64,000 bases of DNA from Tissierella sp. MB52-C2 (GTDB lineage Bacteria > Bacillota > Clostridia > Tissierellales > Tissierellaceae), in contig NZ_CP133261.1 in the NCBI RefSeq assembly GCF_030931715.1, forward strand, positions 682,001 through 746,000. The letters are read 5' to 3'. Position numbers and translations under genes: made by a program. How positions within the stretch are numbered: the first letter of the stretch is position 1; each line of letters begins with the position of its first letter. Below the pieces are notes generated by a model that saw only the letters and a list, made by a program, of their open reading frames with translations, did not search any database and had not been told where the DNA came from. Of the stretch, positions 55,291 through 64,000 are shown piece by piece.

Positions 55291-55318
55291 ATAGACCTAT
55301 TTATTCTGTTTTTTTTTA
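55273..55318 (+). terminator. Glycine-riboswitch expression-platform terminator
   Basis: ACAGAGTAAATAGG pairs with CCTATTTATTCTGT (one mismatch), followed by nine Ts. Its left arm starts within the end of aptamer 2. Downstream, 55319-55512 holds an AATATTCCT/AGGAATATT stem (about 55411-55443) without a T-run; its role is unknown. Confidence 0.88.
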
Positions 55319-55512
55319 AATAAAAACCCTAGCAGCAAACGTAAAAAAAATGTTGATTTTTTAAGTTCATATGCCTATAATTAGGGTGATGTGCTTAATG
55401 TAAAATCAATAATATTCCTCTTATAAGTGAAAAATAGGAATATTATCAGCTTTATTTGGCAAAAATGCAATATTAGAGAACTACATAAAAAATATATAAG
55501 GGAGGAAAACAA

Positions 55513-56451
55513 ATGATTTATGATGTAATAATCGTAGGAGCAGGTCCTGCAGGATTAGCAGCAGGTCTTTATGCATCTAGAGCAAGACTTAATACTTTAA
55601 TCATCGAAAAAGATGGAGATGGAGGACAAATAGCTACAACTGATGAAGTTGCTAACTATCCGGGTTCCATTGAAAATGCAAGTGGTCCATCTTTAATCGC
55701 AAGAATGGTAGAGCAAGTAAATGAGTTTGGTGCTAAAAAAGTAAACGATGAAATTAAATCAGTAGAAATTGAAGGAAAAATAAAAGTTTTAAAAGGTGCA
55801 AAAGAAGAATACCAAGCTAAGACTGTTATTATTGCAACAGGTGCTACACCAAAACCAATAGGTTGTCCGGGAGAAAAAGAATTAACAGGTAGAGGAGTTT
55901 CATACTGCGCTACATGTGATGCAGCTTTCTTTGAAGACTTAGAAGTGTTCGTAGTAGGTGGTGGCGATTCAGCAGTTGAAGAAGCTATGTACTTAACAAA
56001 ATTCGCTAGAAAAGTTACTATCGTTCATAGAAGAGACGAGCTTAGAGCAGCTAAGTCAATCCAAGAAAAAGCATTTAAGAACGAAAAAATGAACTTTATG
56101 TGGGATACTACTATTACTGAATTAAAAGGTGATGGTATTCTTGAATCAATGATAGTTAAAAATGTTAAAACAGGTGAAGAAAAAGAAATATTCGCAGACG
56201 AAGATGATGGAACATTTGGAGTATTCGTATTCGTAGGATATAACCCAGCAACAAAATTATTTGATGGAATAATTAACATGGAAGATGGGTATATAAAAAC
56301 TGACGATAATATGAATACTAACGTACCAGGAGTATTTGCTGCTGGAGACAACAGAGTTAAATCACTTAGACAAGTAGTAACTGCAACAGCAGATGGAGCA
56401 ATAGCAGCTGTTCAAGCTGAAAAATATATAAATGAGCATTTTGAAGACTAG
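55513..56451 (+). CDS. trxB: Thioredoxin reductase of the glycine reductase system
   Basis: The 312-residue flavoprotein has FAD site IIVGAGPAGLAAGLYASRAR, redox CxxC in SYCATCDAAFFED, NAD(P) site VVGGGDSAVEEAMYLTKFA and C-terminal FAD motif VPGVFAAGDNRVKSLRQVVT. It passes electrons to the adjacent thioredoxin, which reduces the GrdA selenoprotein. First gene after the glycine riboswitch. Ribosome site GGGAGG. Codon usage is noticeably richer in GC-ending codons than in neighbouring genes, as expected for a highly expressed catabolic operon. Confidence 0.94.
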   Translation: MIYDVIIVGAGPAGLAAGLYASRARLNTLIIEKDGDGGQIATTDEVANYPGSIENASGPSLIARMVEQVNEFGAKKVNDEIKSVEIEGKIKVLKGAKEEYQAKTVIIATGATPKPIGCPGEKELTGRGVSYCATCDAAFFEDLEVFVVGGGDSAVEEAMYLTKFARKVTIVHRRDELRAAKSIQEKAFKNEKMNFMWDTTITELKGDGILESMIVKNVKTGEEKEIFADEDDGTFGVFVFVGYNPATKLFDGIINMEDGYIKTDDNMNTNVPGVFAAGDNRVKSLRQVVTATADGAIAAVQAEKYINEHFED

Positions 56452-56487
56452 TTGTGACTAAAATTAAATTTAGGAGGTATAATAAAT

Positions 56488-56805
56488 ATGTTAGAGCTAA
56501 ATAAAGATAATTTTGAAGCAGAAGTATTACAAGCAGAAGGATATGTTTTGGTAGATTACTGGGGACCAACTTGTGAACCATGTAAAGCGCTTATGCCACA
56601 TATTCATGCTTATGAAGAACAATATGGTGACAAAATCAAATTTTCATCATTAGATATTACTAAAGCAAGAAGACTTGCAATTGGACAAAAAGTTATGGGA
56701 TTACCTGTAATTGCTATTTACAAAGATGGTGAAAGAATAGATGCAGTAGTAGCAGATGATGCTACAAAAGAATCAGTAGAAGAATTAATTAAAAAATACA
56801 TCTAA
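56488..56805 (+). CDS. trxA: Thioredoxin of the glycine reductase system
   Basis: This 105-residue thioredoxin has the atypical active site WGPTCEPCKALMP (CEPC instead of CGPC), as in thioredoxins tied to glycine reductase operons. The cis-Pro segment MGLPVIAIYKDGERI is present. It reduces the selenide/disulfide formed on GrdA in each cycle. Ribosome site AGGAGG. It lies 36 bases after trxB and 87 bases before grdE. Confidence 0.94.
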   Translation: MLELNKDNFEAEVLQAEGYVLVDYWGPTCEPCKALMPHIHAYEEQYGDKIKFSSLDITKARRLAIGQKVMGLPVIAIYKDGERIDAVVADDATKESVEELIKKYI

Positions 56806-56892
56806 TTAATTAAATTACATTGATTTTAGTTCTGGCCCTTGTGCTGAGAATTAAGATATAGATATTTGCTAAAATAAGAGGAGGTGAATTTT

Positions 56893-58179
56893 ATGCGTCT
56901 GGAATTAGGCCATGTGCTAATTAAAGATGTTCAATTTGGTAGTGAAACCAAACTTGAAAACGGGGTGCTAACTGTAAATAAAGAAGAATTAATCAACTTA
57001 ATTACAGAAGACGAGCACCTTGCATCAGTAGACGTTGAAATTGCAAAACCTGGTGAAAGTATTAGAATTACACCTGTTAAGGACGTAGTTGAGCCAAGAG
57101 TTAAGGTTGAAGGTCCAGGAGGGGTTTTCCCAGGAATATTATCAAAGGTTGATGTTGTAGGTTCAGGAAAAACTAATGTTTTAAAAGGTTGTACAGTAAT
57201 GACAACTGGTAAAATCGTTGGTTTCCAAGAAGGTATTGTAGATATGACAGGACCAGGAGCAGAATATACTCCATTTTCAAAAACTATAAACTTAGTTATG
57301 AAATGTGAACCAATAGAAGGATTAAAGCAACACGATCATGAGAAAGCTGTTAGATTTGCTGGATTTAAAGCTGCTGCTTATCTTGCAGAAACAGCAAAAA
57401 CATTAGCTCCAGATACAGTAGAGGTATTTGAAGTAGATACATTGTTAGAAGGAATTAAGAAGTATCCTAATCTTCCAAAGGTAGGATATGTTCAAATGCT
57501 TCAAACTCAAGGATTACTTCATGATACTTATGTATACGGAGTAGATGCTAAACAAATAGTACCAACTATAATGTACCCAACTGAAATTATGGACGGTGCA
57601 ATTGTAAGTGGTAACTGTGTATCTGCTTGTGATAAGAATACAACTTACCATCAAATGAATAACCCAGTTATTCATGACCTTTTAGCAGCTCACGGTAAAA
57701 CACTTAATTTCGTAGGTGTTATAATCACAAACGAAAACGTTTACCTAGCTGATAAAGAAAGATCATCAAACTGGTCAGCTAAACTTGCTGAATACCTAGG
57801 ACTTGATGGAGTTATAATTTCACAAGAAGGATTTGGTAACCCAGATACAGACCTTATAATGAATACTAAGAAAATAGAAGCTAAAGGTATCAAAACTGTA
57901 ATCATTACTGATGAGTACGCAGGTAGAGATGGTGCCAGCCAATCTCTAGCAGATGCTGACCCTTCAGCTAATGCAGTAGTTACAGGAGGTAATGCTAACG
58001 AAGTAATCGTATTACCACCAATGGATAAAGTAATTGGTACTTTAGATTATGTTGACATCATAGCAGGAGGATTTGACGGAAGCTTAGCAGCTGACGGTAC
58101 AATTACTGTAGAAATCCAAGCTATTACTGGAGCAACTAATGAAGTAGGCTTCAACAAAATGTCAGCAAGAGGATTCTAA
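56893..58179 (+). CDS. grdE: Glycine reductase component B, alpha/beta proprotein GrdE
   Basis: The 428-residue proprotein is cleaved to yield two subunits with a reactive carbonyl (pyruvoyl-type) group that binds glycine. The cleavage cysteine is Cys242 in VSGNCVSACDK; N241-C242 agrees with the position known for the Eubacterium acidaminophilum protein. The start MRLELGHVLIKDVQFG at ATG 56893 follows GAGGAGGTG; the GTG 9 bases upstream lies inside that site. It works with GrdB. Confidence 0.94.
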   Translation: MRLELGHVLIKDVQFGSETKLENGVLTVNKEELINLITEDEHLASVDVEIAKPGESIRITPVKDVVEPRVKVEGPGGVFPGILSKVDVVGSGKTNVLKGCTVMTTGKIVGFQEGIVDMTGPGAEYTPFSKTINLVMKCEPIEGLKQHDHEKAVRFAGFKAAAYLAETAKTLAPDTVEVFEVDTLLEGIKKYPNLPKVGYVQMLQTQGLLHDTYVYGVDAKQIVPTIMYPTEIMDGAIVSGNCVSACDKNTTYHQMNNPVIHDLLAAHGKTLNFVGVIITNENVYLADKERSSNWSAKLAEYLGLDGVIISQEGFGNPDTDLIMNTKKIEAKGIKTVIITDEYAGRDGASQSLADADPSANAVVTGGNANEVIVLPPMDKVIGTLDYVDIIAGGFDGSLAADGTITVEIQAITGATNEVGFNKMSARGF

Positions 58180-58241
58180 ATTAATAATATATATGTAAAA
58201 AAATAAATTATATGCTAAAAAATAAGAAAGGAAGTGGACAA

Positions 58242-58715
58242 ATGTCAATATTTAATGAAAACACAAAAGTTATCATTATCGGTGACAGAGATGGTATACC
58301 AGGACCAGCTATGGAAGAATGTATAAAAACCACTCCTGCAGAAGTAGTATTTTCAGCAACAGAATGTTTTGTCTGAACGGCTGCAGGCGCAATGGACTTA
58401 GAAAATCAAAAAAGGGTTAAAGATTTAACTGAAAAATACGGAGCAGAAAATATGCTAGTATTAATCGGTGGAGCAGAAGCTGAATCAGCAGGATTAGCAG
58501 CTGAAACAGTTACTGCAGGAGACCCAACTTTCGCAGGTCCATTAGCAGGAGTTCCGTTGGGACTTAAAGTTTATCATGCAGTAGAACCAGAATTCAAAGA
58601 ATCAGTAGATGCTGATGTATATGATGAGCAAATCGGTATGATGGAAATGGTTCTTGACGTTGATGAAATAGTGGCAGAAGTAAAAGGTATGAGAGACGAA
58701 TTTACTAAATTTTAA
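58242..58715 (+). CDS. grdA: Glycine reductase selenoprotein A (Sec at residue 45)
   Basis: Translation from ATG 58242 ([20 protein letters not shown]) meets TGA at 58374-58376 within CFV-U-TAAGAMD, the universally conserved GrdA active site. Read as selenocysteine, the protein is 157 residues, standard for GrdA, and ends at TAA 58713. GrdA carries the carboxymethyl-selenoether intermediate between components B and C. Naive ORF calling starts it falsely at 58392. A SECIS hairpin must lie just after the TGA. Ribosome site AAAGGAAG. Confidence 0.96.
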
Positions 58716-58762
58716 TAAATAAATAATATCCCGATACGAAATACACGAGAGGAGGGAAACAA

Positions 58763-60079
58763 ATGGGGAAAATTAAAGTAGTCCACTATATAAACCAGTT
58801 CTATGCTGGAATCGGTGGAGAAGAAAAAGCAGACCACAAACCAGAAGCTAGAGAAGGCGCAATGGGACCTGGTTTAGCTATTCAAGCAGGATTTAAAGAT
58901 GAAGCTGAAATCGTAGCTACAGTTATATGTGGGGATGGATATTTTGGTGAAAATCTAGAAGATGCAAAAAGAGAAGTTCTTGAATTAATAAAACAATATA
59001 GCCCAGATCTAGTTATAGCTGGACCAGCATTTAACGCAGGTAGATATGGAGTTGCAGCAGGTACAGTTACAGAAGCTGTACAAAATGAATTGGGAATACC
59101 AGCTGTAACTGGTATGTATATAGAAAACCCAGGTGCTGATATGTTCAAGAAATCAGTATATGTTGTTTCTACAAGAAACTCAGCTGCTGGTATGAGAGAT
59201 GCAGTTGGAAAACTAGTACCATTAGCACTTAAAGTAGCTAAAGGTGAAGAAATAGGTTCTCCAGAAGAAGAAGGATATTTAGAAAGAGGAATCAGAAAGA
59301 ATTACTTCACTGATAAGAGAGGTTCTGAAAGAGCAGTTGATATGCTTGTAAAGAAACTTGCAGGAGAAGAATTTGTTACTGAATTCCCAATGCCAAACTT
59401 TGATAGAGTGGATCCAAATCCAGCTATTAAAGATCTTTCAAAAGCTACAATAGCTATAGTAACTTCAGGTGGTATAGTTCCACACGGAAACCCTGACCAC
59501 ATTGAGTCATCATCAGCACAAAAATATGGTAAATATGACATTGAAGGTGTTGATGATCTTAAAGAAGGAGAATGGGAAACAGCACACGGCGGACATGACC
59601 CAGTATATGCTAATATAGATTCAGATAGAGTTATTCCAGTTGACGTTTTACGTGAAATGGAAAAAGAAGGAAAAATTGGAAAGTTACACAGATATTTCTA
59701 CTCTACAGTAGGAAATGGTACTGCTGTAGCAAGCTCTAAGAAATTCTCAGAGGAATTTTCTGCAGAAATGAAGAGAGATGGAGTAGACGCAGTTATCTTA
59801 ACTTCTACGTGAGGCACTTGTACACGTTGCGGTGCAACAATGGTAAAAGAAGTTGAGAGAGCTGGTATTCCAGTAGTTCATATGTGTACAGTAGTTCCAA
59901 TATCATTAACAGTAGGAGCTAATAGAATAGTTCCAACTATAGCTATACCTCACCCATTAGGAGATCCGAAATTAGATCCTAAGGAAGAGAAAGCTCTTAG
60001 AAGAAAATTAGTTGAAAGAGCATTAGAAGCTTTAACAACTGAAGTAACAGAGCAAACTGTATTTGATGTTAAGAAATAA
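58763..60079 (+). CDS. grdB: Glycine reductase component B gamma subunit, selenoprotein GrdB (Sec at residue 350)
   Basis: From ATG 58763 (MGKIKVVHYINQFYAGIGGE) the frame reaches TGA 59810-59812 in TST-U-GTCTRCGATMVKEVERA, then continues to TAA at 60079, giving 438 residues. The U-x-x-C motif is the GrdB active site that forms the Se-carboxymethyl link with GrdA after attacking substrate bound on GrdE. Ordinary ORF calling splits it into 58763-59812 and a fragment from 59840. Ribosome site GAGGAGGG. SelABCD genes are not in the window. Confidence 0.96.
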
Positions 60080-60088
60080 TTAATAAGA

Positions 60089-60126
60089 CTTATAAAAGGG
60101 TGATTTTTTTATCACCCTTTTATAAG
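60089..60126 (+). terminator. Intra-operon terminator between grdB and grdC
   Basis: A perfect 16-bp stem (60089-60104 with 60111-60126) has a loop of six Ts, with a second AATAGAAAAG/CTTTTCTATT stem about 20 bases further. The T-run lies in the loop, not after the stem, so it may act as an attenuator or mRNA-processing/stability element rather than full stop. Confidence 0.6.
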
Positions 60127-60226
60127 CAAAGCTTCAAAAAAGAGTTTTAAATAGAAAAGTAGAACTTTTCTATTCGTTATAAGCAAGACCAGATAATTAC
60201 ATACCAAAATTTATGGAGGTGGACAT

Positions 60227-61765
60227 ATGAATTATTCAGTAGTAAAAGGAACATCTTATGTATTGGTGCATACACCAGATATGATTATTCACAATGGTAC
60301 AACTCAAACAACAGAAAAACATTTAAATCCAAATTCAGAGTATTTAAAAGCTATTCCAAATCATATACGTACTTTTGAAGAAGCAGTTAACTATATGCCA
60401 AATCAAGTGTACATTGGAAATCATAAGCCAGCTGAGCTTAAAACAATTGAACAACCATGGTATGATAAAGACGTAGCAGATGCAAAAAGAGATGGTAAAT
60501 TTGGTGAAATAATGCCACAAGATGAATTTTTAGGTCTTATTAAAATAGTAGACGTATTTGATCTTGTGTTATTATCAAAAGAGTTTACAGCAGAAGTTAA
60601 ACCAAAATTAGAAGCTCATCCATTAATTAAGGATGAATTTGTTGCAAAATTAAAAGAAGGTCACGATATAGCAGATATTGAAAAGTTTGTAAATGAACAA
60701 GATGCAGAAGGACTTTATTTTGATAAAAAATTAATTGGTTGTGTAAAAAGAGCTCACGATGTGGACGCTAACTTAAACGCTCATGTAATTTTAGAAAACC
60801 TTGTAGCAAAAGCTTCAGGAGTATTAGCAGCATGGCATTTACTAGCTAAAAATGATCTACAACCAGAAGAAGTAGAATATGTAATAGAGTGTTCAGAAGA
60901 AGCTTGTGGAGATATGAACCAAAGAGGTGGCGGTAACTTTGCTAAATCTATAGCTGAAATGGCTGGTTTAACAAATGCTACAGGTTCAGACCTAAGAGGA
61001 TTCTGTGCGGCTCCAGCTCATGCTTTAATTTCAGCAGCTTCACTAGTTCAAGCAGGTACTTTCAAAAAAGTAATGGTTGTTTCAGGTGGATCTACGGCTA
61101 AATTAGGTATGAATGGTAAAGACCATATTAAAAAAGGTATGCCTATATTAGAAGACGTTGTAGGTGGATTTGCAGTAATAATCGCTGAAAACGATGGAGT
61201 AAACCCAGTTTTAAGAACTGATTTAGTTGGTAGACATACAGTTGGTACTGGATCATCACCTCAGGCAGTAATTACTTCATTAGTTACGGCACCACTTGAT
61301 AAAGCAGGATTAAAAATAACTGATATTGATAAATATTCAGTAGAAATGCAAAACCCAGATGTTACAAAGCCAGCAGGAGCAGGAGATGTTCCAACAGCTA
61401 ACTATAAAATGATTGCAGCTCTAGGAGTTAAGAGAGGCGAAATTGAAAGAACTGGTATAGATGCATTTATTCAAAACCATGGTATGGAAGGATGGGCTCC
61501 AACTCAAGGTCATATTCCTTCAGGAGCACCATATGTTGGATTCGCTAGAGAAGCAATGTTAGCAGGTGAAATAAATAGAACTATGATCGTAGGAAAGGGA
61601 AGCTTATTCTTAGGTAGAATGACTAACTTATTCGACGGGGCATCAATAGTTATGGAAAAAAATACTGGAAAGTTAGATGCGGGTAAAGGTGTATCAGAAG
61701 AAGAAGTTAGAGGACTTGTAGCAGAAGCTATGAGAGATTTTGCTTCTCATCTACTTCAAGATTAG
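60227..61765 (+). CDS. grdC: Glycine reductase component C, beta subunit GrdC
   Basis: The 512-residue thiolase-fold (FabH-like) protein works with GrdD to turn the Se-carboxymethyl group on GrdA into acetyl phosphate. Motifs: KGTSYVLVHTPDMIIHNGTT at the N-terminus, VEYVIECSEEACGDMNQRGG and DLRGFCAAPAHALISAASLV with the likely active-site Cys. Ribosome site GGAGGTGG. Spaced 147 bases from grdB, with the hairpins between; 10 bases before grdD. Confidence 0.94.
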   Translation: MNYSVVKGTSYVLVHTPDMIIHNGTTQTTEKHLNPNSEYLKAIPNHIRTFEEAVNYMPNQVYIGNHKPAELKTIEQPWYDKDVADAKRDGKFGEIMPQDEFLGLIKIVDVFDLVLLSKEFTAEVKPKLEAHPLIKDEFVAKLKEGHDIADIEKFVNEQDAEGLYFDKKLIGCVKRAHDVDANLNAHVILENLVAKASGVLAAWHLLAKNDLQPEEVEYVIECSEEACGDMNQRGGGNFAKSIAEMAGLTNATGSDLRGFCAAPAHALISAASLVQAGTFKKVMVVSGGSTAKLGMNGKDHIKKGMPILEDVVGGFAVIIAENDGVNPVLRTDLVGRHTVGTGSSPQAVITSLVTAPLDKAGLKITDIDKYSVEMQNPDVTKPAGAGDVPTANYKMIAALGVKRGEIERTGIDAFIQNHGMEGWAPTQGHIPSGAPYVGFAREAMLAGEINRTMIVGKGSLFLGRMTNLFDGASIVMEKNTGKLDAGKGVSEEEVRGLVAEAMRDFASHLLQD

Positions 61766-61775
61766 AGGTGATACT

Positions 61776-62963
61776 ATGTCAGATAACAATATAAAAGGTA
61801 TGATTGGTAAAGTATTTAATGATATTGCAGATGCAATGCAAACTGGTCAATTTGGAGAAAGGGTTAGAGTAGGTATTACAGTAGCAGGCTCAGAACTAGG
61901 AATTGACAATATAGTAAAAGGTGCTGAAATGGCTCAAGCCAGAGACAATAGCATTGAAGTAGTACTAATTGGACCAAAAGTTGATTCAAAACTTACTCAA
62001 TACAATGTTGAAGGAGAAGATGCTCAACATAAGAAAATGGAAGAATTACTAGACAGTGGAGAAATTGGAGCTTGTATCACTATGCACTATAATTTCCCAA
62101 TAGGAGTTTCTACAGTAGGTAGAGTTGTAACTCCTGGACAAGGTCGTGAAATGTTCTTAGCTACAACTACAGGAACATCATCACCACATAGAGTTGAAGC
62201 TATGGTTAAAAATGGTATCTATGGTATTATAGCTGCAAAAGCTATGGGAATCAAAGAACCAACTGTAGGTATTCTAAATGTTGATGGTGCAAGACAAGTA
62301 GAAAGAGCTTTCAAGGAATTAAATAGCAAGGGATATCCAGTTAACTTCACAGAATCAGGAAGAGCAGATGGCGGTTCAGTAATGAGAGGTAATGACCTTT
62401 TAACAGGAACACCAGATATTATGATTAATGATACTTTAACAGGTAATCTTTTAATGAAGGTATTTTCATCGTTCTCAACAGGTGGATCATATGAAGCACA
62501 AGGCTTTGGATATGGCCCTGGAATTGGAGAAGATTATAATAGAACAATTCTTATTCTTTCAAGAGCATCAGGCACTCCAGTAGTGGCTAATGCAATTGGT
62601 TACGCAGCATCTTTAGTAAGAGGCAATGTAATTAATATTGCTAAGGAAGAATTTGAAAAGGCAAATAAAGCAGGACTTAAAGATATATTAAAAGGTCTTA
62701 CAAAAGATACCAAAAAAGTGGAAGCTAAAGAAGAAGAAACGGTAGAAGCTCCACCAGCAGAAACTGTTACCGGAACTATAAATGGTATAGATATTATGGA
62801 ATTAGAAGATGCTGTTCAAGCACTTTGGAAAGAAGGTATCTATGCTGAGTCTGGAATGGGTTGTACAGGACCAATAGTAATGGTAAATGAAGCTAAGTTA
62901 AGCGAAGCTATTAAAGCATTGGCAAAGGCTGGTTATGATGTAGGCGAATCTGATCCATGCTAA
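61776..62963 (+). CDS. grdD: Glycine reductase component C, alpha subunit GrdD
   Basis: The 395-residue PlsX-like protein begins MSDNNIKGMIGKVFNDIADA and releases acetyl phosphate from the acetyl-enzyme. The C-terminal Cys363 in SGMGCTGPIVMV corresponds to the acetylated cysteine known in the family. The frame is open 12 codons upstream, but ATG 61776 has the ribosome site AGAGGTG. Terminator follows the stop. Confidence 0.94.
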   Translation: MSDNNIKGMIGKVFNDIADAMQTGQFGERVRVGITVAGSELGIDNIVKGAEMAQARDNSIEVVLIGPKVDSKLTQYNVEGEDAQHKKMEELLDSGEIGACITMHYNFPIGVSTVGRVVTPGQGREMFLATTTGTSSPHRVEAMVKNGIYGIIAAKAMGIKEPTVGILNVDGARQVERAFKELNSKGYPVNFTESGRADGGSVMRGNDLLTGTPDIMINDTLTGNLLMKVFSSFSTGGSYEAQGFGYGPGIGEDYNRTILILSRASGTPVVANAIGYAASLVRGNVINIAKEEFEKANKAGLKDILKGLTKDTKKVEAKEEETVEAPPAETVTGTINGIDIMELEDAVQALWKEGIYAESGMGCTGPIVMVNEAKLSEAIKALAKAGYDVGESDPC

Positions 62964-62966
62964 GAT

Positions 62967-63000
62967 TAAAAGCTCCAAGGAAACTTGGAGCTTTTATATT
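62967..63000 (+). terminator. Terminator of the glycine reductase operon
   Basis: A perfect 13-bp stem (62967-62979 with 62984-62996), a 4-base loop and a short T-rich tail. Confidence 0.88.
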
Positions 63001-63119
63001 GAAAAAAAACTGAAGATACATTATAATGTTATTGTAGATTAATTTGCCTAAAAAGGTAATTATATAATATTATATATACATAGTATTATATAACAAATAA
63101 AAAAGTGGGGGTAATGAAA

Positions 63120-64000
63120 GTGAAAAGAAAATTATTAGCATTATCATTAGTCTTAGCATTAGTTCTATCCTTTGCATTAACAGGATGTAAAGCAGCTGAT
63201 AAGACTCCAGAAGATGATAACAGCACAATAACCGATGGTACTAATACACCAGATGACAATGATACAGAAGCTACAGACCTTAAAGTTAGTATGGTTACAG
63301 ATGAAGGTGGAGTAAATGACCAATCATTTAACCAATCAGCTTGGGAAGGTTTACAACAAGCAGAAAAAGAGTTAGGAGTTACTGTAAAATATCAAGAATC
63401 ACATCAAGAAGCAGATTATGCACCTAACTTCGAAACATTATTAGATGCAGGTAACGATTTAATTTGGGGAATTGGATATAAATTAGCTGATGCTGCATTA
63501 GCAGCTGCTGAAGCAAATCCAGATACTAACTATGCTATAATTGACTCCGCTTATGAAAATACACCAGAAAATATGGTAGGAGTATTATTTAAACAAGAAC
63601 AACCATCTTTCTTGGTTGGATACATTGCAGGTAGAATGACAGAAACTAACAAATTAGGTTTTGTTGGCGGTATTGAAGGAGAAGTTATTGGAGCATTTGA
63701 TTATGGATACCAAGCAGGAGTTCAATATGCAGCAAAAGAATTAGGAAAAGAAATTACAGTTTTATCACAATATGCTGATTCATTCTCAGATGCAGCTAAA
63801 GGTAAATCAATAGCTACTAATATGTATCAACAAGGTATGGACATAGTATTCCATGCAGCTGGTGGAGTAGGCGATGGTGTTATTGAAGCAGCTAAAGAAC
63901 AAGACAAATGGGTAATTGGAGTAGATAGAGACCAAAACGATATGGCTCCAGATAATGTTTTAACTTCAGCTATGAAACGTGTAGACGTTGGTGTATACAA
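63120..64000 (+). CDS. BMP family substrate-binding lipoprotein (truncated by window end)
   Basis: The open frame runs to the window edge. It shows a signal peptide with lipobox (LSFALTGC), an acidic linker (about 30-50), then the BMP/TmpC domain: KVSMVTDEGGVNDQSFNQSA, GIGYKLADAALAAAEANPDT and HAAGGVGDGVIEAAKEQDKW. Such proteins bind nucleosides or related ligands for an ABC importer of the NupNOP/PnrA type; the permease genes would lie downstream. GTG 63120 is 8 bases after GGGGG; ATG 63114 in the same frame is only 2 bases from it and less likely. Confidence 0.9.
   Translation, partial: MKRKLLALSLVLALVLSFALTGCKAADKTPEDDNSTITDGTNTPDDNDTEATDLKVSMVTDEGGVNDQSFNQSAWEGLQQAEKELGVTVKYQESHQEADYAPNFETLLDAGNDLIWGIGYKLADAALAAAEANPDTNYAIIDSAYENTPENMVGVLFKQEQPSFLVGYIAGRMTETNKLGFVGGIEGEVIGAFDYGYQAGVQYAAKELGKEITVLSQYADSFSDAAKGKSIATNMYQQGMDIVFHAAGGVGDGVIEAAKEQDKWVIGVDRDQNDMAPDNVLTSAMKRVDVGVY

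Noticed and set aside
58392-58715. Independent 107-residue ORF starting at 58392
   Set aside because: It is the C-terminal part of grdA; the real start is 58242 and the in-frame TGA at 58374 encodes selenocysteine.
59840-60079. Separate 79-residue ORF after the 58763-59812 ORF
   Set aside because: It is the C-terminal part of grdB downstream of the Sec codon at 59810-59812.
1-64000. CRISPR arrays, transposases, integrases, rRNA or tRNA genes
   Set aside because: I looked for regular repeat-spacer patterns, transposase or integrase motifs and conserved RNA cores and saw none that could be supported.

Overview
The window is AT-rich DNA from a low-GC Gram-positive anaerobe. The strongest clue is a complete selenocysteine-dependent glycine reductase operon (trxB-trxA-grdE-grdA-grdB-grdC-grdD). 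It has in-frame TGA codons in grdA and grdB and a tandem glycine riboswitch in front. This points to an amino-acid-fermenting member of the Clostridia/Tissierellia. Kbl (glycine formation from threonine breakdown), cobalamin uptake genes under a B12 riboswitch, and two QueG-type Fe-S proteins fit that picture. Genus assignment is inference; no rRNA or tRNA gene was seen.

Layout. 1-9.1 kb: housekeeping and accessory genes (WYL regulator, a three-gene ABC-2 exporter, MATE pump, DUF1667 protein, nitroreductase, MgtC-like protein, lipoprotein cyclophilin with a second internal start, QueG-like Fe-S protein). 9.1-10.7 kb: reverse-strand TauBC/SsuBC-type importer without a binding protein. 10.8-14.9 kb: tdk, nudC, an ABC-F protein preceded by a leader that looks like an attenuator, and a metallophosphoesterase. 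14.9-19.6 kb (reverse): S41 peptidase lipoprotein, a PadR-HAAS-DUF4097 envelope operon, rodA. 19.7-26.1 kb: nfo-queG, kbl, DUF503, nth, VanW-like protein, DUF2225 protein.

26.2-46.8 kb is an accessory island devoted to ribosomally made, modified peptides (RiPPs). The first system is a class I lanthipeptide cluster: full-length LanB dehydratase, precursor peptide LanA with a nisin-like ring A/B spacing, CPBP membrane proteins, an FMN-reductase-like protein, LanC and an ABC exporter. No LanP protease is visible. The lanA gene sits between perfect 17-bp inverted repeats. The second system starts at 37.5 kb with a 52-residue peptide missed by standard ORF calling. It has six cysteines at regular 7-3-7-3-7 spacing, four of them in Cys-x3-Asp motifs, and is followed by a radical SAM/SPASM maturase and an ABC-2 exporter. 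This resembles freyrasin-type (PapA/PapB) ranthipeptide systems. A LytTR response regulator and GHKL histidine kinase close the island. The island is littered with decayed duplicates: a truncated CPBP copy, a CPBP pseudogene, the tail of a second LanT, and a frameshifted small ORF. This suggests repeated duplication and deletion.

46.9-55 kb: ogt, a lipase-like hydrolase, B12 riboswitch plus btuFCD-type importer, Cof-type HAD phosphatase, trmL and a Na/Pi cotransporter. 55-64 kb: glycine riboswitch and glycine reductase operon, then the start of a BMP-family nucleoside-binding lipoprotein that runs off the window.
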